Below, piece after piece: positions 1 to 8,752 of a stretch of 40,357 bases of DNA; position 1 is the stretch's first letter, and each line of letters starts with the position of its first letter. A program made the translations under genes and the position numbers. The stretch is from Chloroflexi bacterium B3_Chlor (GTDB lineage: Bacteria > Chloroflexota > Anaerolineae > UBA7937 > B3-Chlor), in contig NJBK01000031.1 in the NCBI GenBank assembly GCA_005223035.1, positions 1 to 40,357 of the forward strand, in the 5' to 3' direction. The notes beneath the pieces are model-generated. The model did not search any database. It worked only from the letters and a program-made list of their open reading frames with translations, and was not told the DNA's origin.

Positions 1-1
1 T

Positions 2-1120
2 CTGTCTGGCTCGCTCACCGAGGCTCTTCCTCAAGGCCGGGTCCGCAATCACGCGAAGTACCGACTGAATGAACTCTGAATCCACGTCCTTGGTCAGAAG
101 AATCTCCTCACCGTCCACGAATTCCAGACCCTCAGCACCGATCTCGCTCGACACGATCGCTCGGGAGCAAGCAGCGGCCTCCAGGATCTTCAAGCGAGTA
201 CCTGAACCCGAATCCAGGGGAATGAGCACAATGTCCGACGCCGAGAGATAGTCGGCCATGTTTGGATGAACATCTTTCCTGGTACTCACAAAACCTGTAA
301 GAACCATTCTCTCTCGTTTGAAATCAAGGAGCTTCTCATGGTTCTGACCGATGATGAAGAAAGTTGTCCGAGGACATTGAGCCAAAATGTCAGGGTATAT
401 GCGCTCAGCAATGTAGCGAACCGCCCTCGCATTCGGGATGGTGTCCAGTTTTCCTACGAAAGTCAGCACGATCTCATCTGGTGATAGGTTATGCAGCTCC
501 CTGATGGTGCCACGAGCTTCCTCATCGTATCGGAAAAGCTCCCGATCGGCGCAATGGTGTATCACGTCAATCTTTTCATCAGGGATACCGTATATCTCCT
601 TCATAAAGCGCTTATCGTCCTCCGAGACAGCCACAATCTTGTCTGCAACTCGGCAACCGAACTCTTCCAACCTACGGAGGAGATAAGTGGAAGCGGCTGA
701 ACTGCCGAAACGCTTGTATTTCAGATATTCGACGTTCTCCTGCACCAGCACCAAAGGCTTCCCGAAGCTCCTTTTGAGGAAGTATCCCACCAAACAGGTG
801 AACAGAACTTGGCACTGGATTACGTCAGCTCGAGTTCTGCTCATCAGTTGGTGGGCAGCTCGATAGTAGTAGGGGTTGAAGAGGAAGGACTTATACTTGT
901 AGCGATCAAAATACGATTCCGGACAATAGGTGATGCCCAAGTTCTGGTGGAAGAGATCTATCTCACCCCCTTGCGAGAAAACGCGACTCAGTAGGACGGA
1001 CAACCGGCTGGTCTCAGGCACATACTTCATGATGTTGTAGATGTTCATGCTGTTTCCGTCCACTGGGGGAAACACGTCACAGGGTACCAACATCAAGACC
1101 TTGCGCAGTTCGCCGGGCAC
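2..1120 (-). CDS. Glycosyltransferase family 4-like protein, 3' end cut by window edge
   Basis: The reverse strand reads open without a stop from a GTG at 1120 to the window edge, about 373 codons. The protein starts with a KVLMLVP strand typical of the N-terminal Rossmann half of GT-B glycosyltransferases. It carries an ENVEY segment near residue 120 and, near residue 306, the GTRLKILEA motif with the acidic residue that binds the nucleotide-sugar in GT4 enzymes, followed by a GAEGL loop. This supports a retaining sugar transfer onto a surface-glycan precursor at the cytoplasmic membrane face; donor and acceptor cannot be told. A GGAAGGG stretch lies just before the GTG; an ATG at 1093 is an alternative start. 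It follows the epimerase by 11 bases, so it is the last visible member of the polysaccharide operon. The final residues lie outside the window. Confidence 0.88.
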   Translation of the reverse strand, partial: MPGELRKVLMLVPCDVFPPVDGNSMNIYNIMKYVPETSRLSVLLSRVFSQGGEIDLFHQNLGITYCPESYFDRYKYKSFLFNPYYYRAAHQLMSRTRADVIQCQVLFTCLVGYFLKRSFGKPLVLVQENVEYLKYKRFGSSAASTYLLRRLEEFGCRVADKIVAVSEDDKRFMKEIYGIPDEKIDVIHHCADRELFRYDEEARGTIRELHNLSPDEIVLTFVGKLDTIPNARAVRYIAERIYPDILAQCPRTTFFIIGQNHEKLLDFKRERMVLTGFVSTRKDVHPNMADYLSASDIVLIPLDSGSGTRLKILEAAACSRAIVSSEIGAEGLEFVDGEEILLTKDVDSEFIQSVLRVIADPALRKSLGERARQ

Positions 1121-1131
1121 CTACCCTTCCT

Positions 1132-2265
1132 TCATAACACTAGAAACTTGTCGGCCAGCTCCTCAGCCACCACATCAAACTTATCAACAACCCTCTGCTC
1201 CCTGACCCAACTGATCAGGTCAGAGATGCCATCCTCGAAACTCACCTGGGGCACAAAGCCCAGCCTCTCTTTGATCCTCCCGATATCAGCGAAGCAGTGC
1301 CGGATGTCTCCCCGCCGACACTGGCCGGCAACTTCAGGCTCGAGTCCCGCATCCGCGAGGCTATCAATGAGCACTCGGGCTATCTCCAAGATGGTCAGCG
1401 GCCTCCCGGTGCCCACATTGAACACCTCATAGTCCGCCTCCACCCGTTCCATAGCCAACAGGCTGGCCCGTATGACATCCTGAACATGAATGAAATCTCG
1501 GCTCTGCAAGCCATCCTCATAGATGACGGGAGGCTGATCATTCAAGAGGCGAGCCGAGAAAATGGCCGCCACACCTGTGTAGGGATTGGAGAGGGCCTGA
1601 CGAGGTCCATAGACGTTGAAGAATCGGAGAGCCACCGTGGGGATCCGGTAGGCTCGGCCGAAGCAGAGAAACATCTCCTCATGGTCCCTTTTGGTGACCG
1701 CGTATATGGAACTGGGATAGAGGGGCTTGTTCTCATCGGTCGGCAGAGGTCGCACCTCCCTACCACAATGAGGACAACGCATCTCCCACTTTCGCTCCCG
1801 CAGCTGCTGGTCAGAACGAAGCTGCGGATAGGTCACTCCGCACTCGCTGCAATCATACTTGCCTTCCCCGTAAATGGACATCGAGGAAGCTACAATCACT
1901 TTCTCCACACCGTGCTCTTCGTTCGCCAGGATGTCGAGCAAGTTGGCGCCACCGAGCGTATTGGCCTCGACATAGCGCTGTATCTCATACATTGACTGGC
2001 CCACGCCAACCGCAGCCGCATAGTGAAAGATGACAGAGATCCCATCCAATGCCCTCATCAGCGCAGATCTGTCACGGACATCGCCAACCACGAGTTCTGC
2101 CGCCGGGTTGAGATACTCGGGCACATCTCGAGTGGGACCGTGGACCTGCGGCTCCAGGCTGTCAAATACGCGAACGTGGTAACCCCTTTGGACAAGGGCA
2201 TCAACAAGGTAGGAACCTATGAAACCGGCACCTCCAGTCACCAAGACTCTACTGCTCTCACTCAT
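1132..2265 (-). CDS. NAD-dependent sugar-nucleotide epimerase with zinc-ribbon insertion (dTDP-L-rhamnose 4-epimerase-like)
   Basis: A 377-residue extended SDR protein. The N-terminus has GGAGFIG (residues 11-17) for NAD binding, a SSMSIYG segment supplying the catalytic serine, and YAVTK near residue 187 with the catalytic Tyr and Lys. Between them, at roughly 138-165, sit two Cys pairs (CSEC and CPHC) separated by a WEM-containing spacer, which looks like a zinc ribbon inserted after the catalytic serine. I recall such an insertion in dTDP-L-rhamnose 4-epimerases (dTDP-6-deoxy-L-talose formation), so that is the preferred specific call, but the substrate is inferred. The start is taken at the ATG with GGGAG upstream; a GTG 12 bases earlier (2277) is also in frame. 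It sits between two GT4 genes in the polysaccharide operon and probably supplies a modified sugar donor. Confidence 0.85.
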   Translation of the reverse strand: MSESSRVLVTGGAGFIGSYLVDALVQRGYHVRVFDSLEPQVHGPTRDVPEYLNPAAELVVGDVRDRSALMRALDGISVIFHYAAAVGVGQSMYEIQRYVEANTLGGANLLDILANEEHGVEKVIVASSMSIYGEGKYDCSECGVTYPQLRSDQQLRERKWEMRCPHCGREVRPLPTDENKPLYPSSIYAVTKRDHEEMFLCFGRAYRIPTVALRFFNVYGPRQALSNPYTGVAAIFSARLLNDQPPVIYEDGLQSRDFIHVQDVIRASLLAMERVEADYEVFNVGTGRPLTILEIARVLIDSLADAGLEPEVAGQCRRGDIRHCFADIGRIKERLGFVPQVSFEDGISDLISWVREQRVVDKFDVVAEELADKFLVL

Positions 2266-2356
2266 ACCCACTCCCACTCTCAGGGGCGCTCTCGGCGCGC
2301 CTCAGCTCAAACCGTCATGCTGTCGCAATCTTATCATACCCACCCTATGCTAGCAA

Positions 2357-3568
2357 CTACGAACGCTCCCTCAGGACGCCCTCATACACTCTCATCGTGT
2401 TCTCGGCGATGCCCTCCCAAGAAAAGAGTGTGGACAACTCCGCAGCCCCGCGGGCCAACCGCCGGCGAAGCTGAGGCGAAGACGCCACTTCCGCGATCTT
2501 GTTCGCAAGAGCCTCTGCGTCGTCGGGAGGAACCAGGCCCATGTTCTCATTCTCGACGATCTCAGCCACCTCCACTCGGGGATAGGTGCTCACGATCGGC
2601 AGACCGTGGACCAGCGCTGCCATGAGCGTGCCACGGCGAAAGGACACTCCATCGCGATATGGCAAAACGCAGATGTCCGATGCCCGGAAATTGGCTGAGA
2701 CCTCCTCGCCGTCGACATAGCCGGTCCAAGATACATGGTTGGCCAGGCTCAGCTCATCGATCAAGAGTTCCATTTGCTGAAGATAGGCGATGTTGGTGGG
2801 ATCGCTGGAGCCCACTCGCCCCCCTATCATCAGTAGCTTCACTCTCTCACCAGAGGTAACCAGTCGAGCCAAGGCCCTAAACAACGTCTCTCCTCCCTTG
2901 CTTTCGTTGAGAAAGCCAAAGTAACAGAGTAAGGTCTCATCTCGGCCCACGCCCCATCGCTGGCGCCACCTATCTCGATCATACCCCAGAGGAGGCTGCG
3001 GGTCTACGTTGCTCCCGATTGGGTACAGATACAGGTTGCGGGCCCCATAGGCCTGCGCCCGCATCCGATCTTCAACGTTGGTGACGATACTCGCGTCGCT
3101 CGCCCTTATCAGCATCTTGGTCACCCACCGTCTCACAAGACCGGCCTTGGGAAAGAGGTAGGGCAGTTTCAGGTCATGGAAAGTCGTAACGATGCCAGGC
3201 TTCTCGTCGACAAAACGCAGCCTCCAGGGGAGGAAGTTAGTTGCCGGGTGCATTTGGTAGGCGGCGGTCTGATATTGGATATTGAGTATCTGAGACTTTG
3301 TGTACCTCAGCAACCGGGTGACATTCGACCAGGATGAAAGATCCCATCGCTCGACCACCGGGAATAGTGTCAGGCCCAGGCCATCCCTCTCGACAACGGT
3401 ACCGTCATGCAGCGCCTGAGGCGCCCCCGCGGGTTGTCTAGCCCTGGTTGAGGCTATGACGCTCACTGTAGCTCCCAACCTATCCAGCGCCAGCCCAATC
3501 TCCCGGGTGAAGTCGCCCACCCCGCCCTGCATAGGTGGGAATTCTCCGCTTAGCAGACAGACTCTCAT
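2357..3568 (-). CDS. Glycosyltransferase family 4 (GT-B fold)
   Basis: A 403-residue GT-B glycosyltransferase. The N-terminal domain opens with a LLSGEFPPMQGGVGDFT segment, the usual glycine-rich acceptor loop of GT4 enzymes. The C-terminal domain has the CYFGFLNESKGGETLFRA nucleotide-binding segment (around 215-232), then SWTGYVDGEEV and a DICVLPYRDGVSFRRGTLMAAL segment with a typical sugar-nucleotide-binding environment. No signal peptide or membrane span is seen, which fits cytoplasmic or peripheral membrane action during assembly of a lipid-linked glycan. The ATG follows GAGGTAGG, and the start lies only one base after the stop of the upstream GT2 gene, so the two are translationally coupled. 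Sugar specificity is not predictable. Confidence 0.92.
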   Translation of the reverse strand: MRVCLLSGEFPPMQGGVGDFTREIGLALDRLGATVSVIASTRARQPAGAPQALHDGTVVERDGLGLTLFPVVERWDLSSWSNVTRLLRYTKSQILNIQYQTAAYQMHPATNFLPWRLRFVDEKPGIVTTFHDLKLPYLFPKAGLVRRWVTKMLIRASDASIVTNVEDRMRAQAYGARNLYLYPIGSNVDPQPPLGYDRDRWRQRWGVGRDETLLCYFGFLNESKGGETLFRALARLVTSGERVKLLMIGGRVGSSDPTNIAYLQQMELLIDELSLANHVSWTGYVDGEEVSANFRASDICVLPYRDGVSFRRGTLMAALVHGLPIVSTYPRVEVAEIVENENMGLVPPDDAEALANKIAEVASSPQLRRRLARGAAELSTLFSWEGIAENTMRVYEGVLRERS

Positions 3569-3569
3569 C

Positions 3570-4514
3570 CTACCTCAGACCAGATCGCAGAACTTGCCAG
3601 TAGGCAACGACACGCTGGCGACGCAGGGGCCGCTTGTGACCTGCCAGCCATTTGAGCCCCTCCAGTATCATCTGCCAGAGATAAGTGGCCAACAGGAAAA
3701 GCCGCAAAGACTCGCCCCTGAGGCGGCCGTGATGCTTCTTGAAGAAGAGCACCTTGCTGCGTTGAAACTGAATGTGCCGGACCGGCAGCACCTGCTCACT
3801 ACTCTTCCCCACGTGGTGAACCACCTGGGCTGTCGGTAGATAGACTACCTCCCAGCCTACTTTCCTGGCACGATAGCACCAGTCCAACTCTTCGGAGTAC
3901 ATGAAGAACCTTTCGTCCAGAGGCCCGACTTCTTCCAGAGTCTCGCGCCGCATCAGCAGGCATGCTCCCACAACCCAGTCCACCGCTTGCGTCTCATTGT
4001 CGGGCCTGTCCAGGACGTAGTATCGCTCGAGGATGTCAGTCCCGGTAAACCTCGGCCGCAAGAACGTGCTCTCCACGTAGGCTGTTCTGAGGTCGGGAAA
4101 GCGGCGTCGGGAGGACTGCACCTGTCCGTCGGGATCAAGAAGCTGAGCCCCCAAGACTCCTACCCGGTCGTGAGTATCCATATATGCTACCATCTCACCC
4201 AGCGCATCTCCCACTATCTCGGTGTCTGGGTTGAGGAGCAACACATAACGGCCATCGCTGCGAGCGATGCCTTGATTATTGCCTCGCGTGAAGCCCAGAT
4301 TCTGATCATTGGCGATCAGATGAATCTGCGTAAACGCCTCCCTGAGCATGTCCACGGTGCCATCGGTGGAAGCGTTGTCCACCACGATCACCTCGGTGGA
4401 GAGTTCCCGGCTCTTCCCAGAGCTCAAGCCTTCCGCCACCGAGCTCAGACAAGCGCGGAGCAGGTCTTTCACATTCCAGCTGACGACGATGATCGACAGA
4501 TCGTGACGAGTCAC
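3570..4514 (-). CDS. Glycosyltransferase family 2, rhamnosyltransferase-like
   Basis: A 314-residue GT-A transferase. LSIIVVSWN opens the fold, VVDNASTDGT (about residues 43-52) binds the nucleotide, LLLNPDTEI supplies the metal-binding DxD-like motif, and ERFFMYSEELDWCYRARKVGW is the signature of the WcaA/RfbF rhamnosyl-type branch. The C-terminal part is basic and hydrophobic (KVLFFKKHHG), which suggests membrane association. The start is taken at GTG 4514. An in-frame upstream ATG at 4571 would force translation through an 11-bp perfect hairpin (4533-4559) and adds a non-conserved N-terminus. With rmd and gmd in the same operon, transfer of a D-rhamnose-like residue is a reasonable inference but not shown. 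Confidence 0.9.
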   Translation of the reverse strand: MTRHDLSIIVVSWNVKDLLRACLSSVAEGLSSGKSRELSTEVIVVDNASTDGTVDMLREAFTQIHLIANDQNLGFTRGNNQGIARSDGRYVLLLNPDTEIVGDALGEMVAYMDTHDRVGVLGAQLLDPDGQVQSSRRRFPDLRTAYVESTFLRPRFTGTDILERYYVLDRPDNETQAVDWVVGACLLMRRETLEEVGPLDERFFMYSEELDWCYRARKVGWEVVYLPTAQVVHHVGKSSEQVLPVRHIQFQRSKVLFFKKHHGRLRGESLRLFLLATYLWQMILEGLKWLAGHKRPLRRQRVVAYWQVLRSGLR

Positions 4515-4532
4515 TGTGTCACCCAAGTTGCA

Positions 4533-4559
4533 CAAACCCCCGAGTCTATCGGGGGTTTG
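4533..4559 (-). promoter_or_regulatory. Perfect 11-bp hairpin in the leader of the GT2 gene
   Basis: CAAACCCCCGA and TCGGGGGTTTG pair around a five-base loop, about 20 bases before the GTG of the GT2 gene. There is no T-run on either side, so it is not a canonical intrinsic terminator. It may be a transcript-processing, stabilising or attenuation element dividing the operon between the polyprenyl synthase and the glycosyltransferases. Structure is seen; role is inferred. Confidence 0.55.
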
Positions 4560-4652
4560 AGAGATCCTCATTCAGCAACCAACCAGTGAATGCCCCAGGC
4601 AGCTCAACAGCCTCGCAGCTCTTGAACGCGGCGAGCTTTGGAGCGCCCAAGA

Positions 4653-5621
4653 CTACAACCTTCGCTCCAAGAGATAGTCGGCCAAATCTAGCATCACCTG
4701 ACGATACTCGGTGGGAGACAGATCCTGGATAGCTTCCTTGGACTCGACCGTGAAGCGCTCGGCTGCCGCCCGTGCAGATTCAATGGCAGATGAACCGGTG
4801 ACCATGTCCACCAAGCTCCGGATTCTCTCCTCTCTCCCTTGCTCGTCTTCGAAGATGGATGGCAGGATATCAACGTCAGGATGGGTCTCCAGGAAGAGGA
4901 GCAGAGGCAGAGTAATCGTTCCTTGACGTAAATCACTTCCGATGGGTTTACCCAATTCTTTCTCTTCACCAGTGAAGTCCAGGATATCATCCACGATCTG
5001 GAAGGCCATCCCTAGATTATGGCCGTAGTCCCGAAGTGCCTGCACGGTAGGCCCAGAGGCCCCGCTCAGCAATGCCCCGGCTTCGGTGGACGCCGCGAAC
5101 AGAGAAGCTGTCTTGCTGTAGGTGCTCTCGTAATAGTCCTCTTTGGTCCGCGGCCATGCACCCTGATCAAAGACCTGCTTCAACTCCCCGCTGCAAATGG
5201 TCATCAACGTTCGAGCGAAGATGCTGACCACAGGGACACTCTCCGTGGCCGCAGCAAGGTCCGCTGCTCGCGCGAACAGGTAATCTCCCACCAAAATAAC
5301 AGCTCCTGTGCTGAGGTTTGCGTTCAGCGTGGGATCTCCTCGCCTCAGAACCGAGCCATCCAACAGATCGTCATGCACAAGGGTAGCAGTATGCAGCAGT
5401 TCCACCGCGGTAGCCAGAGGCAAGACCCGTTCTATGTCAGAATCGTGAAACTTGGAAGCCAAAACGACCAAAGCAGGACGAATGCGTTTGCCACCGCTGT
5501 CCAATAGGTATCGCAAGATGTCTCTGATCTGGGAGTCCTCCACCTCCGCAGCCTGATGCAGCCTCTCCTCGACAACCTCCAACTCCGCACGTATGGGCTC
5601 GAATAAGGACAATATCTTCAA
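4653..5621 (-). CDS. Polyprenyl diphosphate synthase (long-chain trans-isoprenyl)
   Basis: A 322-residue trans-prenyltransferase, the usual family length. It condenses isopentenyl diphosphate units onto an allylic diphosphate. Visible motifs: GGKRIRP (43-49), the first aspartate-rich motif DDLLD (84-88), and the second, DDILD (211-215), followed by the conserved GKPIGSDLRQG lysine region. The residues four to five positions before the first DDxxD are small (Ala/Thr), which in this family allows long chains, so an octaprenyl-like quinone side chain or a carrier-lipid precursor is more likely than farnesyl diphosphate. The start is a TTG preceded by GGAAGGTGAG. It lies within the glycan operon, consistent with lipid carrier supply, though quinone synthesis is equally possible. 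Confidence 0.92.
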   Translation of the reverse strand: MKILSLFEPIRAELEVVEERLHQAAEVEDSQIRDILRYLLDSGGKRIRPALVVLASKFHDSDIERVLPLATAVELLHTATLVHDDLLDGSVLRRGDPTLNANLSTGAVILVGDYLFARAADLAAATESVPVVSIFARTLMTICSGELKQVFDQGAWPRTKEDYYESTYSKTASLFAASTEAGALLSGASGPTVQALRDYGHNLGMAFQIVDDILDFTGEEKELGKPIGSDLRQGTITLPLLLFLETHPDVDILPSIFEDEQGREERIRSLVDMVTGSSAIESARAAAERFTVESKEAIQDLSPTEYRQVMLDLADYLLERRL

Positions 5622-5741
5622 TACTCACCTTCCCAGATCGCGAGTGATCCGTACTGACACAGGACTACTAATCCAAGCCAGCGTACTCTCAGCCCTCCAT
5701 GGATCGGCGGGCGACATGCTTGCAAGCTCTGCTGCCAGGCT

Positions 5742-6575
5742 CTATTCCAACCTGAACACCCGACGGGCATTCTCCGTAGTTACGCGAGACACCTCCTGCA
5801 GCGACATCTGTTTGATCTCGGCTATCTTCTGCGCCACCAACTTGACGTTGGCCGGCTCGTTACGCTTCCCACGATGAGGATGGGGGGACAGGAAAGGACA
5901 ATCGGTTTCGACAAGCAGTCTTTCCAAAGGCAGACGACCAACGAGTTCCTGGAGCCCTCTGGCCTTGGGAAAAGTGACAGGGCCTGCTACAGAGATTAAA
6001 AAGCCCAGCTCGAAAAGCTCCTCAGCCATGGTTTGATCACCCGAGAAACAATGCACCACACCCAAGGGAGGCTGCAACCCATTGTTGGACGCACGGACAG
6101 CCTGAGCCCAACTTCGGACAATCCGCATGACATCTTTGTGGGCGGCGCGGTCGTGGATCACCACAGGCTTGCCACTCTCCACGGCTAACTCCAACTGCTG
6201 CCTCAAGATCTCCCGCTGCACGTCGCGAGGGGAGCGGTCCCGATAGTAGTCTAGTCCTATTTCGCCGATAGCCACCACCTTGTGATGAGTGATCAACTCC
6301 CTCAAGCTCCCCAGACCTTCAGGAGTCACTCGAGATGCCTGATGGGGATGCGTGCCTACACACGCCCATAGATTCGCATTGCCATCAGTGAGGGCGACCG
6401 CCTGGCGACTTGAATCGATATCGAACCCAACCATCACAATGCGAGTTATGCCCTCGTTCGCAGCCCTCTCGATGACCTGGTCCCGGTCCTCGTCAAACTG
6501 AGAAAAATCAAGGTGCGCATGAGTATCAACGAGCGGGGCCTTGGTCCCCCCAACAGTATTGTGCACGGAGTCCAT
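5742..6575 (-). CDS. tatD: TatD family metal-dependent hydrolase (DNase)
   Basis: A 277-residue TIM-barrel amidohydrolase-superfamily protein of normal TatD length. DTHAHLD (17-23) gives the first two metal-binding histidines, AIGEIGLDYYR the bridging glutamate, VVIHDRAAH and VHCFSG further histidines, and LLVETDCPFLSP the C-terminal aspartate motif. TatD proteins are cytosolic Mg-dependent 3'-5' DNases implicated in DNA repair or turnover. The ATG at 6575 is used; a GTG lies directly before it. The gene sits within the glycan operon, 160 bases after gmd and 120 bases before the prenyl synthase; these spacers show no recognisable gene. No functional link to polysaccharide synthesis is obvious. 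Confidence 0.93.
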   Translation of the reverse strand: MDSVHNTVGGTKAPLVDTHAHLDFSQFDEDRDQVIERAANEGITRIVMVGFDIDSSRQAVALTDGNANLWACVGTHPHQASRVTPEGLGSLRELITHHKVVAIGEIGLDYYRDRSPRDVQREILRQQLELAVESGKPVVIHDRAAHKDVMRIVRSWAQAVRASNNGLQPPLGVVHCFSGDQTMAEELFELGFLISVAGPVTFPKARGLQELVGRLPLERLLVETDCPFLSPHPHRGKRNEPANVKLVAQKIAEIKQMSLQEVSRVTTENARRVFRLE

Positions 6576-6736
6576 CACTCGTCGATCTCAGCTCTCATGA
6601 CCAACGCCCTGCCACTCTCTCGGCAACTAGACCAACTCCAAAGCCCCAAGCATATAATCTCAAGATCGGGTCCGAGTATCTGGAAATCCCTTCCAGCAGT
6701 CTCTCTGAGTTCCTGTCGTGAGCCCACACAAGACCC

Positions 6737-7702
6737 TCACCTTGAGGTCTTCCCTGAAGCTAGGTCCGCCTCAACCATCATCTGCATCAGCTCCTCGAAT
6801 GTGACGTTGGGCTCCCACCCTAGCTTCTCTCGGGCCTTTGTGGCATCTCCGACCAGTTGATCAACATCAGTTGGGCGAATGAACCGTTGGTCAACCCTCA
6901 CATAGTCCTTGTAGTCGAGGTCCAACAGGCCAAAGGCGACTTCCAGCAACCGCCGCACGGAATGAGGTTTGCCCGTAGCCACCACGAAGTCATCTGGCTC
7001 GTCCTGCTGTAGCATTAGCCACATCGCCCTGACATAGTCACCAGCGAACCCCCAGTCGCGCTGAGCCTCCAGATTGCCCATCCGGAGCTCCTCCGCCAGA
7101 CCCAACTTTACCCGCGCCGCCCCGTGAGAAACCTTGCGGGTAACGAACTCCAAGCCTCGACGAGGCGACTCATGATTGAAGAGGATGCCAGAGCAAGCGA
7201 ACAGGTCGTAACTCTCCCGGTAGTTCACTGTGATCCAATGCCCGTAGACCTTGGCCACACCGTAGGGGCTGCGAGGATAGAAAGGCGTGTTTTCGTTCTG
7301 CGGCACCTCTCGTACTCTGCCAAACATCTCGCTACTAGAGGCCTGGTAGAATCGTGCCTCCGGCGCCACCATGCGCATGGCCTCCAGCATGCGTGTCACG
7401 CCCAGCGCAGTGAACTCACCAGTCAACACAGGTTGCTTCCAAGACGTGGGCACAAAAGACTGAGCAGCCAAGTTGTATATCTCATCAGGCTGGTGCTCTT
7501 TCATGATATCCATCAAAGACACCTGATCGAGCAGATCGCCCTGTGTGAGAATGAGCTGGTCCTCAACATGCCTGATGCGATCGAAGTTGGTGGTGCTTGT
7601 GCGACGTACCATCCCAACAACTTGGTAGCCCTTCCCCAGCAGAAACTCCGCCAAATACGAACCGTCTTGACCTGTGATCCCGGTTATGAGGGCTTTCTTC
7701 AT
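6737..7702 (-). CDS. gmd: GDP-mannose 4,6-dehydratase
   Basis: A 321-residue extended SDR enzyme converting GDP-D-mannose to GDP-4-keto-6-deoxy-D-mannose. [12 protein letters not shown] at the N-terminus is the family's NAD(P)-binding loop; SSSEMFG supplies the catalytic Ser/Glu; YGVAK carries the Tyr-Lys pair; [16 protein letters not shown] is the characteristic substrate-loop signature of GMD. The ATG overlaps the TGA of the upstream rmd gene by one base, with GGGAG six bases upstream, so expression is coupled. Together with rmd it forms a two-gene GDP-deoxyhexose pathway. Confidence 0.96.
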   Translation of the reverse strand: MKKALITGITGQDGSYLAEFLLGKGYQVVGMVRRTSTTNFDRIRHVEDQLILTQGDLLDQVSLMDIMKEHQPDEIYNLAAQSFVPTSWKQPVLTGEFTALGVTRMLEAMRMVAPEARFYQASSSEMFGRVREVPQNENTPFYPRSPYGVAKVYGHWITVNYRESYDLFACSGILFNHESPRRGLEFVTRKVSHGAARVKLGLAEELRMGNLEAQRDWGFAGDYVRAMWLMLQQDEPDDFVVATGKPHSVRRLLEVAFGLLDLDYKDYVRVDQRFIRPTDVDQLVGDATKAREKLGWEPNVTFEELMQMMVEADLASGKTSR

Positions 7703-8673
7703 CACTTTCTCCCGCGATCTTCCTTAATCCTCTCCCGCCAGTAGTTCAAGATCTCAAGTAGACTCTCGCGCAAGGACACTGCCGCTCGCCAACCGGTCTG
7801 CTGACGGAACTTGCTACAGTCACACTCAACGACTGGCACATCACAGGGCCTCAACCGTGCCGGATCCCGTACAACCTCGATCTCAACCTGACTCACATCC
7901 AATAGCATGTCAAGTATTTCCCGGATGGAGTAAGCCTGCTCCGCCCCCAGGTTGTACACTTCCCCTGCTTCTCCATACTCGAGTGCCAGATGATACGCTC
8001 GAACGATGTCTCGCACATCGGTGAAATCACGCTTTGCTTCCAGATTGCCTACCTGCAGTTTGGGCTCATGTGACCCCGCTTCAACCTCAGCTATCTGCTT
8101 CGCGAAATCGGAGGCCACGAAAGCAGGACTTTGACGGGCGCCGATGTGATTGAAAGGACGGACCCTGACTATCGGCAGGTCATGACTGGCGAAATACTGA
8201 TAACCAAGCATGTCTTGGGCAACCTTGCTTACTGCGTATGGACTATAGGGCCGCAACGGGGTCGCTTCAGTGATGGGCAGCTCATCGGGGGTGATCATGC
8301 CGTATTCATCGGCCGAGCCGACGATCAGCATTCTGGGGCGAGCGTCAGACTTGACCAAAGCCTGAAGTATGTTCAGTTGAGCTCGGATGTTGTTGGCAAT
8401 AGTCTGCCAAGGGTCGCGCCACGAAGCAGGCACAAAGGCCTGCGCTGCCAGATGAAAGACGTAGTCAGGCTGGGCTCGTGTCAGGATATCGGATGCAACG
8501 TCGGGCTGTGACATGTCGCCCACGACAAAGTCAAGATCCTCCTTGATGTGAGCGATGTTCCTGTCATTGCCGCTTATGTCGGTCCCCCAAACCTCCAGAT
8601 CCGAGTGGCTGATCAGGTAGTCGGCCAGATGACTGCCCGCGAAACCGGTGACGCCGGTGATCAACGCCCTCAA
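7702..8673 (-). CDS. rmd: GDP-6-deoxy-D-mannose reductase (GDP-D-rhamnose synthesis)
   Basis: A 323-residue extended [15 protein letters not shown] is the NAD(P)-binding loop, GSADEYG the serine strand, and YAVSK the catalytic Tyr-Lys motif. The [20 protein letters not shown] segment is the diagnostic signature of RMD-type reductases, which reduce the 4-keto group of the GMD product to GDP-D-rhamnose. A GDP-6-deoxy-talose synthase with the same fold is the main alternative. The gene starts with TTG after a GGGGG Shine-Dalgarno-like run, and is the first gene after the promoter at 8711-8739. It overlaps gmd, its expected partner. Confidence 0.92.
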   Translation of the reverse strand: MRALITGVTGFAGSHLADYLISHSDLEVWGTDISGNDRNIAHIKEDLDFVVGDMSQPDVASDILTRAQPDYVFHLAAQAFVPASWRDPWQTIANNIRAQLNILQALVKSDARPRMLIVGSADEYGMITPDELPITEATPLRPYSPYAVSKVAQDMLGYQYFASHDLPIVRVRPFNHIGARQSPAFVASDFAKQIAEVEAGSHEPKLQVGNLEAKRDFTDVRDIVRAYHLALEYGEAGEVYNLGAEQAYSIREILDMLLDVSQVEIEVVRDPARLRPCDVPVVECDCSKFRQQTGWRAAVSLRESLLEILNYWRERIKEDRGRK

Positions 8674-8710
8674 GTCATTCCCCCAAGTCGGTTTAGCGAA
8701 AATCCTGAAT

Positions 8711-8739
8711 ATTATAACCCAACCTGGCCGCTAAGTAAA
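8711..8739 (-). promoter_or_regulatory. Promoter of the rmd-gmd glycan operon
   Basis: On the minus strand TTTACT (8734-8739) is followed after 17 bases by a perfect TATAAT (8711-8716). Transcription would start near 8704, about 30 bases before the TTG of rmd. The spacing and the match are good; no operator is visible. Confidence 0.7.
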
Positions 8740-8752
8740 GCCTGTCGGCGCA

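Noticed and set aside
1297-1995. 232-codon open frame on the plus strand
   Set aside because: Antisense to the epimerase gene, whose SDR and Cys motifs are clear.
6579-6736. tRNA or small RNA in the tatD-gmd spacer
   Set aside because: No T-arm-like GTTCGA pattern and no cloverleaf pairing.
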